Source of the DNA: Gnetum montanum
Lineage: Eukaryota; Streptophyta; Gnetopsida; Gnetales; Gnetaceae
Direction of reading: 5' to 3'
DNA: 64,000 nt
Assembly (NCBI GenBank): GCA_015680685.1
Contig: MNCI01004879.1
Coordinates: forward strand, 207,443 to 271,442
The notes beneath the pieces were generated by a model. That model did no database searches, had not been told where the DNA came from, and was given only the letters and a program-made list of their open reading frames with translations. A program made the position numbers and the translations under genes. This document shows, piece after piece, positions 46,300-57,301 of the stretch (its first letter is position 1; every line of letters begins with the position of its first letter).

Positions 46300-48189
46300 A
46301 GAAGAAACTATGAACATTTTGAAGGATTAAGCTAAAGGAATTACAAGATAACCTATGCTAAGTGAGAGCTATGCTTCTTACTCATGCCAAGCATGTTCAA
46401 GTTGATAGTAAAATATGAGCGAATAAATAATCTTCTTGCTTTCCTTTCTAATTTAGATCACTCCATTAAACTAAATCATGGGGAAGCTAAGGACATCATA
46501 GAATTTATTATGGAATAAGAGAAAATACAAGAAAGAATACACTTGCACATTGAAGAGACTAGGATGAAGCTATCCTAGATTATTTCCTTGATCCTCACAT
46601 CACTATTGGAGAAAAAAGAGGAAGTGTAGCATTAGAATCAAATATTCATCAAACCAATGGAGATGAAGAACCACCAATTGAAGGACCTAGTAAAACTAAT
46701 CAATTTTCACATCCTATACATAGTTAAGCTACTTAAATCTCTTCACCTAGAACTATTTCTCCTACATAAGACCATCTAACCCCAACCTCATGGTTAGCTT
46801 CATTTCTCCATATTATCACTTATTTCCTTCAAATAATGTGGGTAACCCTCATTCTTTCTTTCAATCCTCTAATCCATTTCCCATATCTATGTATTCCATC
46901 CCTCAATCTCAATCCATCATACATGTGTTCTCTGTTATTTCATTGCCTACTATTATCACCTCATCCATGTTAAGCATTCCCCAACCTAGTAATGCATAGT
47001 CTTTTCCCATATATCCATGTAATTCTATTTGATTAGGCATATCCATTTTCATAGCATTTAGATCCACTCTATACATGCATCCTCCTTTAACATCCCCACC
47101 TACTACTACAACCTAGTATACCCCTCATTTCCTTGGAACAAATCCATAGTTGTTATCATTACTTAATGATGTTATGTTTCATCTTCAATGTGCTAGAGAC
47201 AAAGTAGCTAAATCATTAGTTATGCAAGGAGGCTCTTCCATTTCTCTAAATCTAGGTTTTAAGTGATCTTGTAAGCTCTCTTATTCTCATACCAGTTCTA
47301 TCTAAAGGGGTTTCATTACCAACCTTTATGAACTATAATTGTGAAATAGGGGATCCCATGAACCATGTGGTTACATTCAGAAATGAATGCATGCTTCTTA
47401 CTTCTTATCCTCACATTGTGCTAAGGTATTTCTCCAATTCTCTCTTTGAAAGAGCACTAGAATGATATAGATTATTATCTCATGGTTCTATCACCTCTTT
47501 AGAGCAACTATTGGTGGCTTTCATTGAATACTTGAAGTTTAATGTTCCTCAAAATAATGGCATCATGTCTTTTGTAGCTATTAAACAAACTCCAAATAAA
47601 CCCATTAATAAGTTCATTTCTTGATGAATCGCAATGTTAACTATCCTACCTTATCATTTGGAGAAATGTTATTTACAAGACATCTTCAAGGCCATAGTGA
47701 TTGACTATATTAAAAAAGGATGGTTTATCCTAAGCTCCATTCCGTGAATGATGCTTTCCTAGCTACGAGCCATATTGAGGAATTTGTCATTCAATGTAGT
47801 AACTAGGAATTCTTATCAATTCATGATAAAGCTAACAAGGTTGTAAAATAAAATAAGGGACAACCAACATCCCAAGATGTTTCTTTCTTTTCTAAGGGAC
47901 AAAGTAACACTACTATAGTTGCTCCTTATCTAACTTAGTAATGTAGGCCTCAAAGGAATAGAGAGATCAATATACCAAGATACCCATGGGGTATTCTCTA
48001 CTTCTTAATAACCTTGTTAGGGACAAACACCTTAAGAGAAATGATGTTCGTGATAACATAAGAGCACATTATCACTATATTCAATTCATAGCAATGGATC
48101 CTTCTCAAAAATAAGAAGGCAACCCTAGGGTACCTAAGTGGTATGATCATTGAAAGTACTGTTATTATCATAAGAGCAATAATCATTAC
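46300..48189 (+). pseudogene. Decayed gag of gypsy element H (5' part)
   Basis: A Ser/Pro/Ile-rich N-terminal part (46790-46999) precedes a capsid-type core at 47290-47640. That core contains LPTFMNYNCEIGDPMNHVVT, FRNECMLLTSYPHIVLRYFS, LFERALE, a stop, YRLLSHGSITSLEQL and NKPINKFIS. A zinc-knuckle start, KYCYYHKSNNHY, lies at 48154-48189, where element J has inserted. Many stops are present. It is a gypsy gag of a third subtype. The reading continues after J at 53276. Confidence 0.75.
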
Positions 48190-48988
48190 TGATGAGTGGT
48201 AAGGTATCCCTACACTCAACCATACAAATATGAGCTTCTCATGCGCAATCCGGTCAAACTCCAAGGACTAAGTGCTTACATGCCTTAATGGAACACTTAG
48301 GGTTAATCAATCGTTGTCTTCCCAAAATTACTTGTATTTTCACAATTGTATGGTTAAGTAAGCTTGGGGTATATGATTTTTATAACTTTTATCTTTTTGA
48401 TGTCTTATGCTAATAAGGGAAAGGGAAAGAGAACTAAGTGACCAACTTGTATTAAGTATTCATTAACTAAGTTCTAATTATCCTAACACTAGTATCTGTT
48501 CCCACTTGCTGTACACATCCTAAACCAATGCAATGCTGCTGGGATTACCAAACGCTAATCGTTACTGGGTTACCAAGCACTACACGCATGCTCGAAGTTG
48601 TCGTACTGAGTGCACTTAACTAAGAGGATCAAATGTTAAGAGAGAAATTAATTAACTAGGAAATCATTAAACATTCAACAATAATTAATTACTAATTAAC
48701 TTAGTTTGTATGTTGCAAGGTTTATCATAAAGTTCATCTTTATTGTCATACACAAATGCGTGATCAGGTACAAATTGCTCTAATAAAGATCCGTTCACTC
48801 TATGATTCCTACGGCAGGCACACAAAAATTATTCTAACTCTGGAATGGTAAAACTGCAAGATTTTGGCTAAGGGTCTAAGTCTAACTACTTGGAACAAAG
48901 GGCACTGCCTCTTATTTATAGAAGATGAGGTAGGATGTGATATCGCGTATGCGATATCGCATGATGGATGTGATATCGTGGCTGATCA
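48190..48988 (-). repeat. 3' LTR of element J
   Basis: 799 bp, TGATGAGTGGTAAGG to GGCTGATCA in plus-strand text. The U3 end (48938-48985) has copies of GCGATATCGC-type palindromes, as in the K LTR, rather than the CTAATAATTAG array of A. A TATAAATA box lies on the minus strand at about 48914-48922. Confidence 0.82.
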
Positions 48989-50844
48989 TACCCCCATGAT
49001 TAAATGAAACCTCATCGTCGAGTTCCTTACAAAATATTGGGACGGTATGGGATTATTAACTTGAATGATAACTAATGGTGAATGGGATGACATGTGAATG
49101 GATCAATCATTACAATAAATGGCAATATTAGTGTTCATGACTACAAGAATGAACACTATACACAATTGACATCCAGCCTTATTTGGCAACTGAGAGAGAA
49201 GAGAGAGAGAAAGAAGAAGAGAAGAAGATGTGTTGCTACCGATGCCAGGATTGCACCTTCCGTTGTTTGTCCATAACTGTGCCATCAATCTTGTTCCTTG
49301 CATAATGGTTCTAGCACCAGTCCATCCTAAGTATTTCCTCCAGGTCCAGTCCATTGCTATATGATTGCCATCTACACACACAACACAGTCACATATGAGC
49401 AAGGATAAGTAAATCATAATACAGTTGATACCTTGCCTCGGTGTAAGGTCCATTGGCTGAGTTGTGATATGGCTAATATAGATTCTAGAGATGTAACACT
49501 GGTGACTACCCAAGGTGTAGGGGTTAGGAAAAAATTTAAAAAAATGGACCAGGACCCCCATGACTAAGAGTGATCCTCTAGTAGTGATAGAATGGAAAAA
49601 GATAAGGAATAAGAAAGATGAAGAAAAAGAAACAATAGCAACACTGATAAAATGGATGTCAAAGGTTGGAATGAACAAAAAAAAATGTTGATTGCGGAAA
49701 TGTTTAAGGGAAAGAAGTTAATTGATGCACCAATAGAAATGCTAGTGGGTCCTCCCCAAAGTAGGTTCATGCCCTTTATGCTCTAACAAACCCACATTCA
49801 AAGAGTTCGTAGGCTCTGGAAATGTCATTTGGAAGAAAGAGTTAAAGTCTTAACCACAAGAATTTACCAAAAAGAAAACAATGCATCAACCAAAATATAG
49901 ACTATTGATACAACCGACAATGAGGTGGAAAATGGAGAAAGAATGATGGGAAGAAGATAATGGAATGGAGTCCCAAGAACAAGGTGGTATACAGGCCCTT
50001 GTATATTTATGGTTAATGACACTTAGTAGATCTCATTCCAAATCCAACCTCAAACAATCCACATCTAGTGACTTCGCATTAATACACTTGGCCAATCCAT
50101 CCACTTGAAGGGACAAGAATACTTCCACCAAAGAGTCATCACCATTCCGAGGAGACGAGAAAGGGAAAAATAGGAAGCAAGAAAGGGCCTTAGTTAGAGG
50201 GAACATGTTTTTTTAGTTCCATAACTAGTGCTTATAGCCCAGATGATTATTTGTTCTAAGGGGTGTGCTTTGAATTCTCACTCTCTCTTTTTCTCTTCTT
50301 CTCTTTTTTCTTCTTCTTCTTTTTTTTGTTTACATGAGAACCACACCATGCAAAGACTTATTATTTTCATTAACTTAGCTTCTCAATAATGTAGCAATGT
50401 CAGAATGGTAAGGAAAACTCAAGAAGAAAACATCCAAGCACCTAAGAGAATGGGTAGCACAAATGCATCAAGTCCCCTTGAAGTCACATCCTTTTCAGTC
50501 CTTGAGTCCTTCCTCAGTTTTAGAAATACCCAGTCACTAGTTCGTTAATAGTTTTATTATGAAGAAAGGGATTGTACAATTCCAAGCCAAGAGAGACCAT
50601 AGAAATTTATGAATGCATGGATGACATGGGCTCATTACCTAATATATCAAAAGAACCATACCTTAGTATCAACATTATAACTCCAAGGTAAAAACCAAAC
50701 ATTAGCAATCAATAGAATATAGTTCATACCACCATCAGGAGCACTTATTAGGTGACAAACTTAACAAAATAAACAAACACACAAAAAAATGAAAGAATAT
50801 AAATGATGTTGCAAAACAAAAACAAGAAAAGTTAAAGAAATTTG
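48989..50844 (-). other. 3' region of element J with a 191-codon frame
   Basis: The polypurine tract (CATGGGGGTA) abuts the LTR. The rest parallels the 3' regions of A and B block by block. A 191-codon frame (49678-49103) has a hydrophobic N-terminal segment (about residues 10-32) and lies where Athila-like elements may carry an extra frame. The matching stretch of A is interrupted, so coding is doubtful. A GA-rich tract lies at 49192-49230. Confidence 0.5.
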
Positions 50845-53275
50845 TTAAATAAAAATTTGTAAATCAAAAACTGAAAAAGGAACTGAAGGCCTCAAATGAT
50901 TAATAGAGGTGGCCATCTCCCCCATGACTGAGTTGGAAGGGGGAGATCTGAAATACTGAGCAAGGTTGTCCCTTCTTAGAGGTATTACGTGCACTAACCA
51001 TTCTAAATTCATGAAAAGGTTTGGTCTGTTGCACATAGACTAATAATCTCTTATTAAGGTTTTGGTCTAACTTTTTTAGGGATTTCCAACTTCCCCCAAC
51101 TGATGTTTTCTAGATTAAGGTTTGGAAGTTGGCAACAAACTTGCTTAAGTGCATATATGCTTTCAATGTAAGCACTAGTTATTCCCTCAGTTAGTTCCAT
51201 GCACGTTAGTGAGTTTCTTTCTTGATAAGCTATTAGCCACTTGGTGTCTCTTTGTCATGTGGTTGTTGCGTATAGGCACTTTTGTAAGTTAAGGTCTTGT
51301 GCACACTAGTTGCATGGAGGCAATGCTAAAATTTGCACAACCCATGATCTCTACATGCAATTGCATCCTGTATCACTGTATGCGATGCATGAAACCTTCT
51401 TCTTCTCGATCTTTCTGAAAGTGTTCTCCTTAGATATTTCTAGGGAAAGATCACGGATTCCTAAGCATGCATCTACAGTACTTAGCCATGCCCTTCCCAT
51501 TATTATTGGGAAGTCCCCTTTATCGTTGTTCACTTATATCACTAGGAAATTGACTAGGTATGACCACCCACACATAGTGGTAACGATGTCCTCCACTAGT
51601 CCCANCAGGTATGACCACCCACACATAGTGGTAACGATGTCCTCCACTAGTCCCAAGGGAGCAATGATAGACTGGTTGGTGAACTCTAGATGAATATTTT
51701 TCTTCCTTAATGGAGGCAACTTCCAGGCTTTATACATCTTTTGTGATATTAGGTTGACTCCGAAACCTAAGTCCAGAAGAGCTTTACATGGCTCATTCCC
51801 AGTGACTTGGAGATAGATTAGAGGGATTCCAAAATCATAGAATATCCTGGGAAGGTGGGCCACCTTAATCCAATCGGTAACGGCATGTGTTAACATAACC
51901 GTGTGCATTGAGTTCAATGTTTGGTTTGAAGGGAGATCTAAAGCCTTATTTGATGGGGAGGCATTCAGAGGTTCAATCGCTTGTGATTGTGAGGGCTTAG
52001 TTGGACTTTTGGTTTCAAAGAAAGGTATTTTCTTCATACAATTGTCAGTACCAACAGCGGGTTGAAGATTCATAGCCCTCATGGCATTACGTTGCTGCGG
52101 TTGAGTAGGGAGCTCCCCTTGCATTACTGGAGTGGGTGGTAATGGAGCTATTGATGTGAGAGTTGCGGATGGATTTGAAGGATGGTATGTTTGTGGGTTA
52201 TCTCCCCTAGGAGAAGGAGTCCTATAATACTCTTGAGCTTGGTAGTGATGTTGTGGTGTCACGTGACCAATAGAGTCACATGGAGAGATTGGATGCTGCA
52301 CGTAGTAGCCATATGGATCCGGTTGCCGATAAGGGTATTGTTGCCTTGGTGGTGGCATCCCCCATGACTGTGGGTATTGCTACTATTGATGTTTCTCAAT
52401 GGGTTGTGATGGAGTTCCACTTGGATAATATGTTGAAGGTTGGTGGAACTACCTTGGGTTACCTTGGGGATAAGGTAACCGTCGGGGTGCTTGTAGTTTA
52501 TTAAGTCATGGGTTGAGTGCATACACCCTAGACTCTTGTAGATGTGAGATCACTGGGCAACATCCCTTAGGATGGTCGTATTGGCATATCTCACATCCAC
52601 CGTCATTGTCCGTATCTAAATCCACAACCTCTTCAGTGATGGCCATTTTGCCCTTTCCCTTGTTACATGCATTTTCCACTTCTCTCTTTTTCTTTTTTTC
52701 ATAGTCACTACCTCGCTCCCTAGACTCCTCTACAATTTTAAGAATAGTTTTAAACCTACTATCCAGGGAGTCTCACATTTGGTCTACCTTGCCAACACTT
52801 CTATTGTTAAATTTTGGAGTGGCAAAGTTTTCCTATTCACCATCTCTTCAAGTGGTGACTCTTCTTCCTACTCACAGAATCTCACTCCCCTTTTTCAGAG
52901 GGAAGGATCTTGGTTGTACTCTTTCGCACTTTCTCTCTTTTGTAGCTCACCTTCTTCTTTGGCTACTTGCTTTAGCAATCTATGAATTTAATGAGACCTA
53001 AGCTCTAATAATCTCACTTAGGCATATGTTCCAAGGGTTCTTCTTGTTTCATGCCTAAGTCCATCCATGAGATGGTGTAGTTGATCCCATTGTGAATAAC
53101 CATGGCCAGGGCAATGATGTAACAATGCGTAATAGCGGCCCATGGCAACATCCAAGGGTTCATGATTTCCTTACTTCCATCCTTGGATTTTCTTTCCCAA
53201 GTTAGACACTCGAGAGTACGTTTGATACTTATCGATGAATAGTTCTAACATTGTACTCCACCTCCAAATGGATTC
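50845..53275 (-). pseudogene. Gag-protease and tail of element J
   Basis: From the high end: partial capsid core; a Lys-rich stretch; zinc-knuckle-like CEICQYDHPKGCCP (about 52.6-52.55 kb); a Pro/Tyr-rich spacer (YPYRQPDPYGYY); the protease with CKALLDLGFGVNLIS, in which the catalytic D-S/T-G is D-L-G; and FPIIMGRAWLSTVDACLGI (about 51.5 kb). The frame 51533-51351 ends in TGCNCM, as in A. After about 51080 comes the tail frame (51036-50845) with NLAQYFRSPPSNSVMGEMAT. A single N at 51605 splits a 49-nt exact direct repeat that duplicates part of the protease, an assembly artefact rather than biology. Confidence 0.85.
51553..51655. other. Unmerged contig overlap at a single N
   Basis: The 49 nt before and after the N at 51605 are the same ('aggtatgaccacccacacat' through 'actagtccca'). 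In the protease of A and K this segment occurs once. Confidence 0.8.
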
Positions 53276-54430
53276 CTTACATGCAGTGAGTAGACTAATG
53301 GATCATAATCAAGCAAATAGAAGTAAAATTTTAGTAAAGCATCTAATCAACCTTCTAAGATGTCAAAGAAGGTTTCTTTTTTATAACATCATAAACCTAT
53401 TCTTTTAAATGGTCTCCCACATACATTTAATCCCGTATAGCCAATCATAGTGGCATCTGCTCCACAATCATCTCAAATAATGAATAATAAAGTCTTACAA
53501 CAAATGACTACTATTATATACTCAAAAAGGAGCCTGGTCCTTGTATGATCTCAAGGTAACCTCTAAAGAGTATCATGCTACTTTGTATGATGATCTTAAG
53601 AGATTTGTGATTCCAAGTGATATTCCTAATCAAATAGAGGGTATTTTATCCTTCTTTCAAGTCCTTCACTATGGATTAGATAATATGAACGTATGTGGTG
53701 AAAATATTAAGACTAACTTAAAGACAGGGGATATTTGTTAGCTACTACTCTACATTACCATCAAAGTATCATCTGATGCTTCAATTCCACTGATACATGT
53801 TGATGATGGTATTGAGTCTAACATGATCACATGTGCTATTATCAAATATCTCAGTCTTCATAATCAAGTAATTTTTAATAAGACTTGTATGATACGTAGT
53901 TCATTTAATGGTACATTAGTTGAAGTTATAGGTTCCATTAGGTTGTCATTCATAGTAGGTGATTTGATGGAATATAAATCCTTTTTATTGTCATATGTAA
54001 ATTCCCTAATATGAATGAAATACTAGGATGTTCTTATCTAAATTAGCATCGCATAGTGTCATCTTTTATATAGTAGGAAATTTAATTGTCTTTTCAAGAC
54101 TATGAAATAATTCTTCTTGTTAATACATAAATTCTAACTATTTCTCACTTAGATCGTGAAGCATGACCCTGTTAATTTAGTAACGAACTAGCCAATATTA
54201 AAGTTAAACCTATAGGTAAAACTACACTTTTCCTTGTAAGAACCATACTAATACTAAGACTTGATAGACCTAAACAATGAGTCTATCTTTAACATTAAAT
54301 TTATTAAATTAAGCTTTGGCAAGCATGATATACCTACTCTTAAGAAAAGGATTCACCTCATTCCTCTCACACAACTACTTCAAATGTTTTCACAAATATC
54401 ATAACATTAGATGCATGAGCTTTGAAAAAT
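53276..54430 (+). pseudogene. Decayed protease and linker of gypsy element H (3' part)
   Basis: This resumes H after J. A pre-protease segment reads LYDDLKRFVIPSDIPNQIEG. The protease has ASIPLIHVDDGIESNMIT, with D-D-G where D-N/S/T-G is usual, KTCMIRSSFNGTLVEVIGSI and, after a frame change, NEILGCSYLN, matching the YN.LLGR.W.h signature. The part after about 54.1 kb resembles the protease-reverse transcriptase linker. No reverse transcriptase follows before the unrelated sequence at 54.8 kb. Confidence 0.7.
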
Positions 54431-54829
54431 AAAATCTTGTATTTACTACTTCTTCCTAAGTGATGGATGACTACTACATTAAAGTTTACATTAATACTTG
54501 ATCATGCTTTTACCTTTTTCTCTTACTTCTCACTATTAGCTAGCAATGTTAAATAGTAAGAGATGACATAACATTAATGTATTATGTCATTCTTATAACT
54601 ATCATAACACACCATGATAATTAATTGGAAATGACATAACTTTTATTGCTTTAAAAATTCTATACAATAGGTGCAAATTAGAATAGTGGAAGTCACACAT
54701 TATTCCTTAACATCATTTACACTTGATGTTTACAAAAAATACATATAATTCTACATTAGACAAATGACACAAAAAAGTAACATTCAAATGTTAAAATTCT
54801 ATAAGGCTTATTCTTCATCATCTCCAACA

Positions 54830-56340
54830 ACTTCTTTTTCCTCTTCATTATCAAATTGCATGGAAGTTGGTTTAACTACTACTTCTTGGCTACTATCCCT
54901 AGGATTTGCACACAAAGCCAAGATAAACCAAGAAGTTAGTTTTACTTTCATCATGTAAAGTATAAGAAACTAACATATCTAAAATTTAATACTTACCTTG
55001 TATGTCTCTATACATCTCTAGAATTATTTCCTTTATCTCCTCCAAGCTAAGATTAGATATGTCTAATATGTCAAACAATGAGCTTGGGATCTTTAATAAA
55101 ATATTAGCTCATTCTTTCTCATAAGCCTTTAATTCTTCTAGGTAATGTTGTTATCATTCCCTTTGTAATCAGCATAGTGTGGTAATCAACACACTATTTG
55201 TAAAATCTTGGAATAATTCTTCTAACTTAGTCTATTTGATGAACATAATTCTTATTTCTTGATTCACATATAAATTTTTATTTTCCTTGAGTAACCTATG
55301 ATACTCTTACTTGTACCATGGCTTATTGGTCTAATTTTTTTTCACCCTAGTTCTCTAATGCTACCACAAAGTTCCTTAAACTAATTGTCAATAGCCAATG
55401 TTAACCTTTTGTGTTTTATTAAAACTTTCTAAAACTCCATGCCATTATAATTCTCTCTTCGGTATGCATGGGAAGAGCATTATGTTTGACCATATTGCTA
55501 CCTCTTAGCTCAACTTCAAGAAGCTCCACCTAGTTAGTTAACATCTTTATTTGTCTATAATTCTCTTTCTCTTTCTTATGCATTTGCTCCAATGAGTCTA
55601 GGAGTACAACAATGATATTAGCTTGTTCAATGATCAATACTTCCATATCCTTCACGTAGCTTAGAGTGGTTCTTATTTTATCTGCAATGACGCTATCTAC
55701 TGCCACATCAACATTTATTATTGGATCATGGAATGTTACCTAATTCTTAATTGAGATTGATTTTTATTTTTGCATGTTGAATAAATAATGTTAGTTTCTC
55801 TACAATAACTCTTAATGCAAATATAGTTCTCGTAGTAGTGGCATTAGATTTATTTACCTTCTCTTGAAGAGAGCAAGTTCAACTTCCTCTTCATATCTTC
55901 ATCCAAACCCTACAACATTAACTACTTGTCTTCTACACAAGTCTAAATTTTCCTTTTCATCTTTGTAAAAGGAAAATATTAACTAAGTTATTTTAACATT
56001 CACAAAACTATGTACAACTTTCAAGGTTACATCAAAGCAAACTCACCATATGACATGAAGAGTTTGGAACTTGTTACTTCTTTGATTCACTTACAAACCT
56101 CAGAATTATTCAAAACTCTTTTGCCTATTAGAGGATTGATGTTTACGCATGGAGGAGGAGGAACCCTCTATTTCTAGAAGCTCATCTTGTCACTCTCCAT
56201 ATCTTATCTTTCTTGTTCTTCCTACCATGTTTTATTGAGGTTCAATTTTAAAAGGTTAGAAAAAAGAATACAACTTTTTCTTATCATCCTCTTTATTTTC
56301 CTATGATGAAAACAATTAAGTTAGAAAATCCAACTTCTCT
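54830..56340 (-). pseudogene. Unrecognised decayed coding region with exon-like blocks
   Basis: I do not recognise the family. The longest block (55739-55419) reads for about 107 codons with one stop and contains DSVIADKIRTTLSYVKDMEV, LLDSLEQMHKKEKENYRQIK and VELLEVELRGSNMVKHNALP. These are heptad-like and charged, so a coiled coil is plausible. It is preceded by an acceptor-like 'aattag'. Other blocks are SLEEIKEIILEMYRDIQ followed by a 'gtaagt' donor (about 55.05-55.0 kb) and an acidic C-terminal piece ending EEEKEVVGDDEE and a stop (about 54.83 kb). Upstream is a Ser-rich MRKHQSSNRQKSFE (about 56.15 kb). Spliced layout plus stops suggest a pseudogene or a gene fragment carried by a transposon. 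Confidence 0.4.
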
Positions 56341-56675
56341 TTGCTCATACCTTCCTTTTGGTCTTTGGGAATAGAAGAAAAGATGGAATGTAGTTTTTTA
56401 GCCTCACATTCTAAAGCCCTTTTCTATCAAGCTATCTCTGAAAATCAAAGTAAGTATTAATAACACTATGTCGACATCCTATCTCATTAATGTTAATCTT
56501 AGAAATTACGCTACATTGTTTACACACAATAAAATAGGTAGGTTCAAAATTTGAAACAGGCATTAAAATTACTTGTTTTCTCTTGTAGCTTTTCTTGAGA
56601 GATTTTTATTGCATGAGTTTCTAAAGATATGTCTTCCTCCTATAAGAGAGGCTTCCACTTTTTGGAAGTCCTCCC

Positions 56676-56763
56676 ATTTTCCAAAGTTTTGGAGGTGTTC
56701 TACAAAATTCCCTCCTTTCATTTTCCAAAGTTTTGGAGGTGTTCTACAAAATTCCCTCCTTTC
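56676..56763. repeat. 44-bp perfect tandem duplication
   Basis: Two identical 44-bp units (56676-56719, 56720-56763) begin 'attttccaaagttttggagg' and end 'attccctcctttc'. Exact identity suggests a recent event or an assembly duplication. Confidence 0.85.
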
Positions 56764-56923
56764 TTGATGACACATCTGCACGGTCAATCACTTTGTTCAG
56801 GTGTTTTTGCTGTCTGTCCGGCTGTCCCGTGGAATCGTCATCTTTGTCATGACAATTTCCCAACCCAACAGCAACTGCTGCCGCAGCTGCAAAACTCAAC
56901 ACAAAACTCAACACATTGCAACA

Positions 56924-57301
56924 GCGTTCACGTTCTAAAGCCCGGACGACATGTCCATGATAAAGAAAAAGGTACGGCCATTGTGAATAAACAAAATCCC
57001 CAAACAAAACTAGGCAGGCTCCTTCAATATCCGAGACTTTCACGTTAGCATTCAACTTATTTCAATTATTTTAAATTATTTTAGGTAGTGAATGGTCCAA
57101 ATCTTCAAAAGGGCGTTCACGTTCTAAAGCCCGGACGACATGTCCAGGATAAAGAAAAAGGTACGACCATTGTGATTAGACAAAATCCCCAAACAAAACT
57201 AGGCAGGCTCCTTCAATATCCGAGACTTTCACGTTAGGATTCAACTTATTTCAATCATTTTAAATTATTTTAGGTAGTGAATGGTCCAAATCTTCAAAAG
57301 G
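56924..57301. repeat. 189-bp tandem duplication
   Basis: The units at 56924-57112 and 57113-57301 begin 'gcgttcacgttctaaagccc' and end 'aatcttcaaaaggg'. They differ at only a handful of positions. The flanking 56770-56920 is GC-richer, with Gln/Ala-rich-looking codons ('cagcaactgctgccgcagctgc' in part), so the region may be low-copy or promoter DNA rather than retrotransposon. Confidence 0.85.

Larger units (their letters stand above)
48190..53275 (-). mobile_element. Gypsy element J: gag-protease only, 5'-truncated
   Basis: J is a relative of A on the minus strand: 3' LTR (48190-48988), polypurine tract, 1.85-kb 3' region, tail frame, then directly the protease and gag. Reverse transcriptase, RNase H and integrase core are absent. 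The protease-side linker ends near 51080 ('KLEIP'-like) and the post-integrase sequence resumes immediately. At its high end gag stops in mid-domain (the equivalent of WSTMLELF), and 5' gag, primer site and 5' LTR are missing. It is flanked by ATTAC (48185-48189) and CTTAC (53276-53280). It interrupts the zinc knuckle of element H. Confidence 0.85.

Noticed and set aside
51553-51655. Tandem duplication within the J protease
   Set aside because: It is an exact 49-nt repeat split by a single N and absent from A and K, so an assembly overlap.
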